Shown here piece by piece: positions 36,092 through 43,796 of a stretch of 64,000 nucleotides of DNA. The notes below the pieces were generated by a model, which saw only the letters and a program-made list of their open reading frames with translations, did not search any database and had not been told where the DNA came from. Both the position numbers and the translations under genes were made by a program. Position 1 is the first letter of the stretch. Each line of letters opens with the position of its first letter. The DNA is from Balneolaceae bacterium UBA3186 (GTDB taxonomy: Bacteria; Bacteroidota; Rhodothermia; Balneolales; Balneolaceae), in NCBI GenBank assembly GCA_002364085.1, contig DEXK01000011.1, forward strand, positions 1-64,000, written 5' to 3'.

Positions 36092-36790
36092 TTAAGGATT
36101 TAATGTGATTGTTCCCAGCTGAATGGCATTCCCTGCGGTAACCGAAACCGATCGTGAAAACTCACTGTAACCCAATGCGACTACTTTGATCTCATAATTA
36201 CCTTCGGGTATATCTGTGAATATAAAGTTATCGTTGCTCTGTATTTTTGTAATTGAAATAATGTTAGAAGGCAAAACATATATCATTGCATACATATTGG
36301 AATGAATGTCACAAAAAACATCAACCACACCGGGCTTCTCGAACGTAACATCAAAATGTTCACCTTTGGGACGCCTTCCAACATCAAATTTATGTGGACT
36401 AGTTAGACTGAATACATTATGATAAACAGGATCTGAGTTTTGTATTCTAACTGTTTGTCCTTGTTTTAATGGGAGTATACTAGGCTGGAATTGCTGGTTT
36501 ATTTGATTGAGATATTCAAGTTCAGTTTCACTTTCATTAGTACTGGAATTACCTGTGAGGATCACTAAAACAGAATCAGAAGTGGGAGAAGAAGATGTTT
36601 TTGCAGGCCTGCCATACAAACCGCCACCGAAACGAACATTATTATTTTTAGGGGTTAGAATAATGTGACCTTCAATTGATCCCGAGATTGAGGAATCAGT
36701 AAGAGAATAGCTATAGGGAGTAAGTTTGTCTTGTTTTTCCCCGTAGATGAAAAAAATAGAAACCAGAAAAAAAGAAAGAAAAGACTTCAT
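36092..36790 (-). CDS. secreted cupredoxin with CarboxypepD_reg-like tail, module 2
   Basis: This 232-residue protein has a signal peptide (about 1-17), a variable Ser/Thr/Asn linker and a cupredoxin-like domain with His in DPVYHNVFSLTSPHKFDVGRR and C-x2-H-x2-M in VFCDIHSNMYAM. A short beta domain (FIFTDIPEGNYEIKVVALGY) follows. The HNVFSL.....F.(I/V)GRR block is shared with the module 1 protein. The predicted copper site and periplasmic location make it a candidate redox or copper-linked partner of the cyclase sensor. Downstream gene order is identical to module 1. Confidence 0.82.
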   Translation of the reverse strand: MKSFLSFFLVSIFFIYGEKQDKLTPYSYSLTDSSISGSIEGHIILTPKNNNVRFGGGLYGRPAKTSSSPTSDSVLVILTGNSSTNESETELEYLNQINQQFQPSILPLKQGQTVRIQNSDPVYHNVFSLTSPHKFDVGRRPKGEHFDVTFEKPGVVDVFCDIHSNMYAMIYVLPSNIISITKIQSNDNFIFTDIPEGNYEIKVVALGYSEFSRSVSVTAGNAIQLGTITLNP

Positions 36791-37019
36791 CTTTTTATTT
36801 TCTCATAATTAAGCTATAAAAAATGAAAACGGCAAGAATATTAAGAGCTTGATAAGGAGTGAACTGATATTCAGGAAAGCTCTGATCTAATGGATATTCA
36901 CTGGCTAAAGAAGTTAATTTTATTGAATACTATTTTCTATCAAGGCTAGTTTTCAGTATCCTTGCCAAGGATTTTTATACGAAACTGAAAATAATCTTTA
37001 AGCCAAAATCTACTAGCTT

Positions 37020-38225
37020 TTGATTCGATTCCTAATAGTAACCTTCTTATTTGTACTCACTTCGATTTCTTTTCATGCTTGTACGGAGATCCAATCAGAG
37101 CCAAAGATCACCTTACCTGCCGCAGAAGAATGGTTTATGGATGATTCGACAGCATTATATCTTGATACTTTCAGCGCTGCTTTTGAAGAAGGATTAACAA
37201 ACCAGAGTATTCCAGGTGGGGCAGTAGTAATTGTGAAAGAAGGTCGGGTTATTTACCAAAAAGGTTTTGGTGTAAAGGAAACCGGTAAAACAGATAATGT
37301 AGATGAACATACTGTTTTTAGGATTGGTAGTGTGTCGAAAGGATTTGCATCTGTGCTGGCAGGTGTACTTGCTGAAGAAGATCTGCTAAGCTGGGATGGC
37401 TCTGTATCAAGTTATTTAGATGATTTTAAACTTTTTGATCCGGAACAAACCGAACGGGTTCAGATCAAACACATTTTGTCTCATACTTCGGGATTACCCC
37501 GACATGCATATACAAATTTAGTGGAAGACGGACTTACTTTAGATCGAATTATTCCAAGACTGGAACGAGTTCCATTGATTGCTAAAGAAGGAGAGCAACT
37601 TGCCTACCAAAACGCAACGTATTCAGTGATAGAAAAAGTGATGGAAGCTCAAACAGGAACTGATTTCGAGTCTTTACTTACGAGCAAAATATTTGAGCCT
37701 CTAGGAATGGTTAATTCTTCAGCAAGCTATGACAGTTTGATGCGTTCTGAAAATAAAGCGCTTCCTCATGTATGGTATTCACGTTCGCGTGGACGTGTTC
37801 CTGTAAAAATCACTAAGAAATACTATAACGCTATTTCTTCTGGAGGTATAAATGCTTCAGCTTCTGATATGGGAAAATGGTTACTTTTGCTTACTGGATA
37901 TTATCCTGAAATAATTTCGAAAGAAACTCTTAATGAGATATATGAGCCTTTGGCTACCATTAATAATAAAAGATTCAGCCGTTATTGGGATAGTGTAAAC
38001 GAATCGCATTACGGAATGGGATGGAGAGTGCTTGATAACGAAGGACAAAAGATCGTTTACCACGGAGGATACGTAAACGGTTATAGAAGTGAAATTGCAT
38101 TTTCGCCAGAAGACGGGGTAGGGATCTGTGTTTTGATCAACGCCAATTCGAGCTATCCATTACAAGTGATTCCCGGGTTGTTTGAGTATTTCAGAACTGA
38201 TTCTATTGAAGTTGTTTTTGAGTAG
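37020..38225 (+). CDS. beta-lactamase-family serine hydrolase (lipoprotein)
   Basis: This 401-residue penicillin-binding-fold hydrolase has nucleophile Ser104 in SVSK (104-107), a Tyr motif YQNATYS (Y-x-N) and HGG in VYHGGYVNGYRSE, i.e. the class C beta-lactamase/esterase set. The signal ends SFHAC (Cys21), so it is a lipoprotein. The start is TTG. Family members are esterases, D-aminopeptidases or beta-lactamase-like proteins; the substrate cannot be told from sequence. The 229 bases upstream, shared with the divergent module 2 operon, show no clear promoter. Confidence 0.85.
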   Translation: MIRFLIVTFLFVLTSISFHACTEIQSEPKITLPAAEEWFMDDSTALYLDTFSAAFEEGLTNQSIPGGAVVIVKEGRVIYQKGFGVKETGKTDNVDEHTVFRIGSVSKGFASVLAGVLAEEDLLSWDGSVSSYLDDFKLFDPEQTERVQIKHILSHTSGLPRHAYTNLVEDGLTLDRIIPRLERVPLIAKEGEQLAYQNATYSVIEKVMEAQTGTDFESLLTSKIFEPLGMVNSSASYDSLMRSENKALPHVWYSRSRGRVPVKITKKYYNAISSGGINASASDMGKWLLLLTGYYPEIISKETLNEIYEPLATINNKRFSRYWDSVNESHYGMGWRVLDNEGQKIVYHGGYVNGYRSEIAFSPEDGVGICVLINANSSYPLQVIPGLFEYFRTDSIEVVFE

Positions 38226-38243
38226 TAGTTGTCACGGGAGCAC

Positions 38244-38261
38244 ATAACCTTAAAAGGTTAT
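38244..38261. repeat. perfect hairpin ATAACCTT-AA-AAGGTTAT
   Basis: The hairpin has 8-bp arms with a two-base loop, 19 bases past the hydrolase stop. A second short hairpin (CCTGC/GCAGG) follows at about 38279-38296. There is no T-tract, so neither is a standard terminator. Confidence 0.5.
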
Positions 38262-38334
38262 TCTACGGACTACCGAACCTGCAAGTAAAGGCAGGTCAGG
38301 AATCCGGATTGAATTGAAATGCTGGAGATTGTAG

Positions 38335-39033
38335 TTACTTTGCCATCTCTTTTCTTGAAGCTAAAATAAATGTACATGTCGTTAATGTAGCAACTGCGAG
38401 CACCATCCAGGAAAATAACAGCCAAACATGAGCTTCCTTAACATGATCATGCAAATCCCAACCGGATTTGAAAATTATCCAAGCAGAGATGCACATCCAA
38501 ACTCCCAGACCTATTGTAGTTGCAATACGGTACCAATCAAATTTCCATTCTGGATTTATTGCTTCTAATAGTGTAAAAAAGCTGATACTAAAAAACAAAA
38601 ACATGATAATTGTATGACATGTACCTTCAACACCCGGACCTGTTCCATGCCCGTAAAAAAGAAGTGCACCAATCATACTAGCACCGGAAAAAGCGAGTAG
38701 TGTTGCTCTGGCACTCAGAATTTTTTTATGCGCAAGAAAATCCACTACTGCTGAAAGTGCAAAAGCAATATATACCGTAATATGATGCCAGCCCATTAAC
38801 CAATCCATTGGATACCAAGTGCTATCTGGTATTTCGAAATAAACCGCTACAAAAACCGCCAGCAACTTAACGACAGGAATATGAAGAGTGCGTTCCAAAG
38901 CATCACCTGGTTTACGGGTACCTCTGAAAAAAATGTCAGCGATCCACCAAAGTACTAATGCAATTAATACTAATCCCGGAATTAAGTGCCCAATAAAAGT
39001 TCCTGAAGGTCCTGCCATCATTTCGTGATGCAT
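38335..39033 (-). CDS. seven-helix membrane protein resembling DUF716/TMEM45
   Basis: This 232-residue polytopic protein has about six to seven helices. The N-terminal GTFIGHLIPGLVLIALVLWW segment and the WHHITVYIAFALSAVVDFLA and LEAINPEWKFDW segments resemble the DUF716 (TMEM45) pattern of G.F.GH..PG...W(W) and a WxH motif. Several intramembrane His residues (GHL, WHH, YGHGTG, CHT, HDHVKEAH) could bind metal. The function is unknown. The gene stands alone. Confidence 0.6.
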   Translation of the reverse strand: MHHEMMAGPSGTFIGHLIPGLVLIALVLWWIADIFFRGTRKPGDALERTLHIPVVKLLAVFVAVYFEIPDSTWYPMDWLMGWHHITVYIAFALSAVVDFLAHKKILSARATLLAFSGASMIGALLFYGHGTGPGVEGTCHTIIMFLFFSISFFTLLEAINPEWKFDWYRIATTIGLGVWMCISAWIIFKSGWDLHDHVKEAHVWLLFSWMVLAVATLTTCTFILASRKEMAK

Positions 39034-39219
39034 AGCGATGAAATAAATGTTTTTGCTTTAGTGTTAGTGAAAAAAATTAACTGTAATAGCCAAAGAATTT
39101 TTTTCGGTTTGAATCTACAGTATTTTGTGCAATTGTCAAATTACTAATGAAGTGTTACTAGTAGATTTTTTTAGACCTGAATCTAGAAAGTTAATTTAAT
39201 CTATAAGCTAATTCGCTAG

Positions 39220-39672
39220 TTACCGAATAGATTTTGGTATCGAATCTTTTCTAACTAAAATCGAGTCTATTAAAAACAGCTTTCTGAAACCGAGAGGTCC
39301 ATCATTGTTTCCTAAAAACCTCAATGTGTCATTTGGCATTGCATTATGGTAAGAAAAATCAAATCTACCAAGTGAGTCAGTAACTCCTAAGACTTGATAT
39401 GGCTTTTTTGGAGAGTTCGTTACGTAAGCAGTAACCCCTTGAACAGTCCGGTTGCAATAATGGTCAAATGCATAGCCTTTTAACCGAAGCGAGTCTGAGT
39501 ACACTCTGGACGTCTGATCTTCAAAAATTATTTGTTCTTTCCAATTGCCATCAAATTGATCGTAACTGATGGCGTAATGATTTGGGCACATTTGTGATTT
39601 AAATATAGAACAAGATGTTGTTAAGCACGCCGCGGTAATAATAATAGCAAAGGGTAATAATTCATATTTCAT
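39220..39672 (-). CDS. small lipoprotein with Ig-like/carboxypeptidase-regulatory fold
   Basis: This 150-residue protein has a lipoprotein signal (ACLTTSC, Cys at about 21) and a C-terminal beta-rich stretch (KGYAFDHYCNRTVQGVTAYV, then GVTDSLGRFDFSYHNAMPND) that looks like the carboxypeptidase-regulatory fold. The function is unknown. The 186 bases upstream toward 39033 and the 228 bases after it carry no gene. Confidence 0.6.
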   Translation of the reverse strand: MKYELLPFAIIITAACLTTSCSIFKSQMCPNHYAISYDQFDGNWKEQIIFEDQTSRVYSDSLRLKGYAFDHYCNRTVQGVTAYVTNSPKKPYQVLGVTDSLGRFDFSYHNAMPNDTLRFLGNNDGPLGFRKLFLIDSILVRKDSIPKSIR

Positions 39673-39900
39673 ACTTACCTAACAAACTAATTACAGATAT
39701 CTTAACCTAATCAAGATAAAAAAAATCAATTAAGAAGCATTTTTTACCAAGAAAATATCGTTCAAACCTACTTTTCAACTACACCATATTAATTGAAATA
39801 TGAATCACTAACGGAATCATAACTGGGCATGAGCAGAATAAAGATCTATTCCGCTATGATAGGTGTTAAGTTATAACCAGATCAGTTCAACTTTATGCTC

Positions 39901-40551
39901 TTAATTCAGAATAGTCTCAAGAACAAATTCTTCTTCTGCAATTTCCATGCGAGTTATCTCAACAGCAGTAGATGTCCAAGTATACTGTTCATTCTTTAGT
40001 ATATACTTAAGAGGTAAAGCTCCATTACTTGCTTTCATATACTCGTTCCAGCCACCGAATTTGTGCTGACTGAAGTTAGAAGGGTCAACTGCTATTTCAT
40101 CAGAGTAAAAATAAGTTGTTTCGTCAGTTTTTGTAGCAACAACCAAAATTTTACAAGTCTTACCCAAAATCGTTTCTGTGCCTTCAAGTTTAGTAACGGA
40201 AATGATCTCTGACATCATAAATGAGGCATCTATTTCCATGATCTTGCCGGTATTGGGATTCGGGAAATAGTATTTGTTGCTCTCAGCGTTGTACAGTTGC
40301 ACTAAATTTCCGTCCTCATCAAAAGCTTTGTAATTATTTGAATTGATGAAATAATGCTGTTCCGAACCTATAACTCCTGACAACTGGTCCGTAATGTTAT
40401 TTCCACTTTTGGTGTCTCTAAAATCATATTGATAAACGATCTTACCGGAGAAGTCTTTTTTATTAGTTGAATCAGTATTGATGGCCGGTTCACTTGATGA
40501 ACAGCTAAAAAGGGTAGCCAAGGTGACAATAATCAAAGTGATGTATTTCAT
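39901..40551 (-). CDS. DUF4412-like lipoprotein
   Basis: This 216-residue lipoprotein has the signal TLATLFSC, with Cys at about 17. The mature part (FSGKIVYQYDFRD, ETILGKTCKILVVATKTDET, KYILKNEQYTWTSTAVEITRMEIAEEEF) resembles DUF4412/LolA-like domains that sense or bind lipids, with an early beta region and a C-terminal repeat-like ending. The assignment is by pattern only. The gene lies 47 bases past the preceding membrane-protein gene on the same strand. Confidence 0.5.
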   Translation of the reverse strand: MKYITLIIVTLATLFSCSSSEPAINTDSTNKKDFSGKIVYQYDFRDTKSGNNITDQLSGVIGSEQHYFINSNNYKAFDEDGNLVQLYNAESNKYYFPNPNTGKIMEIDASFMMSEIISVTKLEGTETILGKTCKILVVATKTDETTYFYSDEIAVDPSNFSQHKFGGWNEYMKASNGALPLKYILKNEQYTWTSTAVEITRMEIAEEEFVLETILN

Positions 40552-40598
40552 GAAGAGTGGTATGAATAGTTAGGTTTAGTTGTTCAAGCTGTTTTAAA

Positions 40599-40919
40599 TT
40601 ATAACATTGATTCTGACTCATTGAGAATTTTATCGATATGTTTGAAATTTTTATGACCGAAAACAGCAATAAATCCGGCTACAGCAAATGGAAAAAGCAT
40701 ATCCAAAAAGGAAACATCGCCAAAAATAACTCTGGCAATTCCTAAAGTAAACACTACCAAAACAACAGATATCATGAAGCGATAAAACCTGATAGCTCTT
40801 TTCCTAACAGATGAAATAACAGGTTCTACAATTCCTTCCTCAAGCATTTTTTTTTCATCGTACTTCAAAGTACGCTTAAGGGTTAAGATATGATTTGCAG
40901 CTTGTTGATTGTTTTCCAT
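40599..40919 (-). CDS. small two-helix membrane protein
   Basis: This 106-residue protein has a charged helical N-terminus (about 1-40), two transmembrane helices (about 48-66 and 70-88) and a short polar tail. No family was recognised. It begins five bases after a truncated attC arm, so it marks the chromosomal (or older) side of the cassette array. Confidence 0.5.
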   Translation of the reverse strand: MENNQQAANHILTLKRTLKYDEKKMLEEGIVEPVISSVRKRAIRFYRFMISVVLVVFTLGIARVIFGDVSFLDMLFPFAVAGFIAVFGHKNFKHIDKILNESESML

Positions 40920-40923
40920 ATTT

Positions 40924-40940
40924 AAAACGCTTGTTATGTT
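40924..40940 (-). repeat. truncated attC arm (array boundary)
   Basis: On the minus strand, ACATAACAAGCGTTTTAAA repeats the R''-L'' start of the attC sites upstream (compare CTAACAAGCGTTTTAAG at 41597-41613) and then stops at the next gene. The second half of the site is missing. The stop codon of the gene at 40934-41503 lies inside the core heptamer. Confidence 0.75.
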
Positions 40941-41503
40941 GCGATTTTAGGTTTTAGAAGTTTGAATTTATTTTCTCCATTGGAGTATTTGGAATAGAAT
41001 CGCTTAAACCGAAATTTATTTTTTACAGATAATATTACTTCGATTTCTTTTCTAATATTTGACCGGAGTTCTCTTATTTCAGGAGGCTTACCATATGAAG
41101 ATTCGATTGAAGTATTGTACCTACAAGGAATCACGAATTCTTCGTGCGCCAAAAGAGGGCTGTGTTTTTGGTTTCCTTGAACATGAAAATCAGAATTGTT
41201 TATTTCGGCAACAAAAACTTCGATATCATATCCATCTATGTCTGAATTATTCAAAATTCGAATTTCAAAATCTTGTCTAAATTCATAGTAATAATCAAGT
41301 TCATCAGCCCTTGGGATTCCTCCACTAGTATTTTGTGGATAATTAGATGGTCTTCCACGTTTTCTATTCCCATTTCGAAAGTGGATTCCAATTTCAAGAC
41401 GTGGTCTTCGGTATAATTTGAAAAAAATAAATCCGAGAATTGGGAAAATAACAGCAGTTAATACTGTTAAGATTGTATCTATATGTTTTACTATAAAATC
41501 CAT
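40934..41503 (-). CDS. cassette gene: membrane-anchored unknown protein
   Basis: This 189-residue protein has one N-terminal transmembrane helix (about 8-29) and then a long cytoplasmic region rich in Arg, Asn and Tyr (RPRLEIGIHFRNGNRKRG, FRQDFEIRILNNSDIDGYDIEVFVA). No known family was recognised. It begins 20 bases inside the preceding attC core, and its TAA lies within the core heptamer of the truncated attC at 40933-40939. It is the last cassette of the array. Confidence 0.65.
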   Translation of the reverse strand: MDFIVKHIDTILTVLTAVIFPILGFIFFKLYRRPRLEIGIHFRNGNRKRGRPSNYPQNTSGGIPRADELDYYYEFRQDFEIRILNNSDIDGYDIEVFVAEINNSDFHVQGNQKHSPLLAHEEFVIPCRYNTSIESSYGKPPEIRELRSNIRKEIEVILSVKNKFRFKRFYSKYSNGENKFKLLKPKIAT

Positions 41504-41523
41504 TCTTAGAATTAAAGGAACAC

Positions 41524-41613
41524 AACGAACGACCTGGCGTTTAAGTGGCGAGCCGAGTTAAAATTATTAAGTTCCGAACCCTAAACGAGTCCGTCTTAAA
41601 ACGCTTGTTAGGT
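41524..41613 (-). repeat. integron attC site 1 (90 bp, degenerate)
   Basis: The R''-side core is GTTAGGT at 41607-41613 and the other core (AACGAAC, 41524-41530) is degenerate. Between them, CGTTTAAGTGGCGAG and GTCTTAAAACGCTTGTTA pair imperfectly. It follows the 41622-42176 gene by eight bases on the minus strand. Confidence 0.75.
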
Positions 41614-41621
41614 GTAAATAA

Positions 41622-42176
41622 TTATTCATACGGATCAAATTCATATTCAACCCATCCATAGTAATCACCCTTCCATTCTAGAGTGGAGTGGTGACCGCAA
41701 TCGAAACAATTATTGACATTCAATTTATTTTCATCATTTATCCAAATCACCGAAAAACTCGGTTCTGTAATAGACTGTGAAAGAAAGGCAACTTCATATC
41801 CATTTGAACCTTCTGTTAGGATTAAAAGAAATATTCCAGACTCTTTTTGAGTGTTCCGAAATACACCAACTTGAGCCAAATCCATCTGACCATCATTATT
41901 AAAATCATGTTCAATTGAAAAGTTGTAATCTATTTCATCATGATTAAAATCTTCCTTTGATCCTTCTGGCATCATTTCTATTGTGAGAACCATTGCATTA
42001 CTCCAATTTGAATCAATTTGTGAAATAGAAACGCCATTAATAGTATTGCCTATTGGTTCAAATGTAGCGTTCAACCACCATGCATCCGATTGAGCTTGAA
42101 CTAAACTTGGAAATAGAATTGATAATGAAAGTGCACATGTTATTGTTAAAGTTTTCAATTTTAGTTCATATCTCAT
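41622..42176 (-). CDS. cassette gene: secreted EF-hand-like unknown protein
   Basis: This 184-residue protein has a cleavable signal peptide (about 1-28, SLVQA|QSDAWW). The mature part has an Asp-rich loop DFNNDGQMDLAQVG, similar to FG-GAP or dockerin/EF-hand-like calcium loops, with the DCGHHSTLEWKGDYYG motif near the end. No named family. It starts nine bases from the core of attC 2 and ends eight bases before attC 1, the spacing of a cassette. Confidence 0.62.
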   Translation of the reverse strand: MRYELKLKTLTITCALSLSILFPSLVQAQSDAWWLNATFEPIGNTINGVSISQIDSNWSNAMVLTIEMMPEGSKEDFNHDEIDYNFSIEHDFNNDGQMDLAQVGVFRNTQKESGIFLLILTEGSNGYEVAFLSQSITEPSFSVIWINDENKLNVNNCFDCGHHSTLEWKGDYYGWVEYEFDPYE

Positions 42177-42185
42177 TTTATTGAC

Positions 42186-42311
42186 ACCTAACGACCCCGC
42201 GTTTAAGCGGCGAGGGATTTTGGTTTTTTTGAAAGTAACAGAATTAATTACTTACCTGAAAGTTAAAATTGCGGAGCTCCTTCCCGAGTCCGCTTGAAAC
42301 GCTTGTTAGCG
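42186..42311 (-). repeat. integron attC site 2 (126 bp)
   Basis: The outer cores are ACCTAAC (42186-42192) and GTTAGCG (42305-42311). GCGTTTAAGCGGCGAG faces CCGCTTGAAACGCTTGTTA, so CGTTTAAGCGG pairs with CCGCTTGAAACG leaving one unpaired G, the extrahelical base typical of attC. It lies four bases after the 42315-42830 gene. Confidence 0.88.
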
Positions 42312-42314
42312 CAC

Positions 42315-42830
42315 TTAAGGATTATACCATTCATAATCTTCAATTCTTTGAACCATCATATTTTTAAGATTCAGATCATCAATTGATTGTTTAACCTTTT
42401 TTGTACAAAATATGGTTAATGAGTTATTTGGGATAAAAAAATCGCTTCTATCCCAAGTGTTTATTTCAAATTGAATTCCATTTAAAAAACCTTTTTGTTT
42501 TGGTCTCAATATTGCACCACATCTACCTTCAATACAAAAACCTGAATAATTTTCACTAGGGGTTCCATCTATTTTAACATCATATGTTCTCCATCCAGTA
42601 ATCCCAGACGTTAACAGTAAATTTTTTAAACGTTTAGAAATCAAAAAATTAAATGGATCTTGAAGCCTTATAACATCATTTTCATAATAACCTTGAGATT
42701 TTTTAATTGGCAATGGAGAGGAAAGGGAAGTAGTACAGTTAAAAAGTTCAATATCATTGTATGGTTCAATCACTTCATAAAACAGATCAATACTCCGAGT
42801 AGAATGGCTTATTACATAAAAAATTGTCAT
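42315..42830 (-). CDS. cassette gene: possible DUF1629/Imm11-like protein
   Basis: This 171-residue cytoplasmic protein without a signal peptide has the segments FLISKRLKNLLLTSGITGWR and TYDVKIDG, followed by GIQFEINTWDRSDFFIP. They resemble the pattern of the DUF1629 (Imm11-type) immunity proteins, a weak match made by eye. No toxin is adjacent. It is bounded by attC 2 and attC 3 cores. Confidence 0.5.
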   Translation of the reverse strand: MTIFYVISHSTRSIDLFYEVIEPYNDIELFNCTTSLSSPLPIKKSQGYYENDVIRLQDPFNFLISKRLKNLLLTSGITGWRTYDVKIDGTPSENYSGFCIEGRCGAILRPKQKGFLNGIQFEINTWDRSDFFIPNNSLTIFCTKKVKQSIDDLNLKNMMVQRIEDYEWYNP

Positions 42831-42844
42831 ATGTATTGATTGGG

Positions 42845-42967
42845 CGCTAACGACCCGGCGTTTAATGGGCGCAGGGATTAAGTTTTTGTTGAAGTAACTG
42901 ATTTATTTTATTGCACACAAGTTATTGATCGCACTCCGTCTGCGTCCCATTGAAACGCTTGTTAGTG
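42845..42967 (-). repeat. integron attC site 3 (123 bp)
   Basis: The outer cores are CGCTAAC (42845-42851) and GTTAGTG (42961-42967). CGTTTAATGGGCGCAG pairs with CTGCGTCCCATTGAAACG over the full arm with one unpaired G and one unpaired T, the two-extrahelical-base pattern of attC. The arm sequence differs from sites 2, 4 and 5, but the complementarity is kept. Confidence 0.9.
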
Positions 42968-42972
42968 CCCGC

Positions 42973-43356
42973 TTATGTTTTAAAAGGATAAAGTTTTTGT
43001 TGTAGAGGCAACACATCTGGAATTTCATTGCTTCCTAATGAATAAACTTCGATTCCAGCCAAATGCTTATCAACTGTAAATAGAAAACAACCCATTTGGT
43101 TTCCTTTTTCTGAATCATAAAGAAAATCAGAAACCACTGTCATTCCAGAGTTACTTTTCACCGGATTACCATCAATTGCAAAATCAATACTTGCACAACC
43201 GCAACCACATACTGAGTAAACAGAAATATTTTCTATCTCATGTTTCAATGATTTGGCTTCTTTGTTGCCATTATCAACTAACCAAATAAGCAAACTCCTT
43301 TCCTTTTCAGTAAGAGGACGCTCAACAATTCGTTCTTTTAAAACTTGGTCAGACAT
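42973..43356 (-). CDS. cassette gene: small CGCGC-motif protein
   Basis: This 127-residue cytoplasmic protein begins with a segment ERPLTEKERSLLIWLVDNG and has a central VCGCGCASIDFAID motif. Such Cys-rich short proteins are a recurrent type among mobile cassettes. I recognise the general form but not a named family. Four Cys in CGCGC spacing could bind a metal. It is bounded by attC 3 and attC 4 with 5 and 16 bases of spacing. Confidence 0.55.
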   Translation of the reverse strand: MSDQVLKERIVERPLTEKERSLLIWLVDNGNKEAKSLKHEIENISVYSVCGCGCASIDFAIDGNPVKSNSGMTVVSDFLYDSEKGNQMGCFLFTVDKHLAGIEVYSLGSNEIPDVLPLQQKLYPFKT

Positions 43357-43372
43357 TTGATATGGTTAAGGG

Positions 43373-43462
43373 CACTAACGACCCTGCGTTTAAGCGGCGA
43401 GTCTGGTTATTAAAATTAAAGACTCGCACTCCGTCCGAGTCCGCTTGAAACGCTTGTTATAG
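43373..43462 (-). repeat. integron attC site 4 (90 bp)
   Basis: The outer cores are CACTAAC (43373-43379) and GTTATAG (43456-43462), with GCGTTTAAGCGGCGAG facing CCGCTTGAAACGCTTGTTA. The inner arm GCGAGTC pairs perfectly with GACTCGC. The second core contains the stop codon of the 74-residue gene. Confidence 0.9.
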
Positions 43463-43681
43463 GGCATTTTTGGGTTTATTAAATTTGTACAATAAAAACG
43501 CAGAAAGAAATAATATTGCTGAAAACAAAATTGAAACCCAACCACCTGCCCAATATGCGAACTCTCCTAATCCAGTGCTATTGCTTTGAATATTTTGAAG
43601 AGCGATAAGGGAGTTAATGCCAGAAAGGAGGAAGAAAGCACCAGCAATACTGAAAAATAAAAGTAATCCTTTCTTAAGCAT
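43457..43681 (-). CDS. cassette gene: small two-helix membrane protein
   Basis: This 74-residue protein has two hydrophobic helices (about 4-26 and 45-66) and a short basic tail. No family was recognised. The TAA lies inside the attC 4 core heptamer, so the cassette has no spare bases at its 3' end. It starts 19 bases past the attC 5 core. Confidence 0.6.
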   Translation of the reverse strand: MLKKGLLLFFSIAGAFFLLSGINSLIALQNIQSNSTGLGEFAYWAGGWVSILFSAILFLSAFLLYKFNKPKNAL

Positions 43682-43700
43682 TTGAATTATTTAAAAAGCC

Positions 43701-43790
43701 CTATAACGACCCCGCGTTTAAGCGGCGAGTCTGGTTTTAATTATTAATGTTTCGAACCCTAACCGAGTCCGCTTGAAACGCTTGTTAGGT
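43701..43790 (-). repeat. integron attC site 5 (90 bp)
   Basis: The outer cores are CTATAAC (43701-43707) and GTTAGGT (43784-43790), with GCGTTTAAGCGGCGAG and CCGCTTGAAACGCTTGTTA. The central part (GTTTTAATTATTAATGTTTC, then GAACCCTAACCGAG) closely resembles that of attC 1. It is six bases from the end of the LRR gene. Confidence 0.9.
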
Positions 43791-43796
43791 AGCTGA

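Noticed and set aside
39828..39862. Hairpin CATGAGCAGAATA / TATTCCGCTATG as a terminator of the gene at 39901-40551
   Set aside because: The arms are imperfect with a bulge and no T-tract follows on either strand.
40921..43790. Regularly spaced repeats between small genes resembling a CRISPR array
   Set aside because: The repeats are 90-126 bp, of variable internal sequence, separated by whole genes, and fold as attC; there are no short uniform repeats or unique spacers of fixed length.
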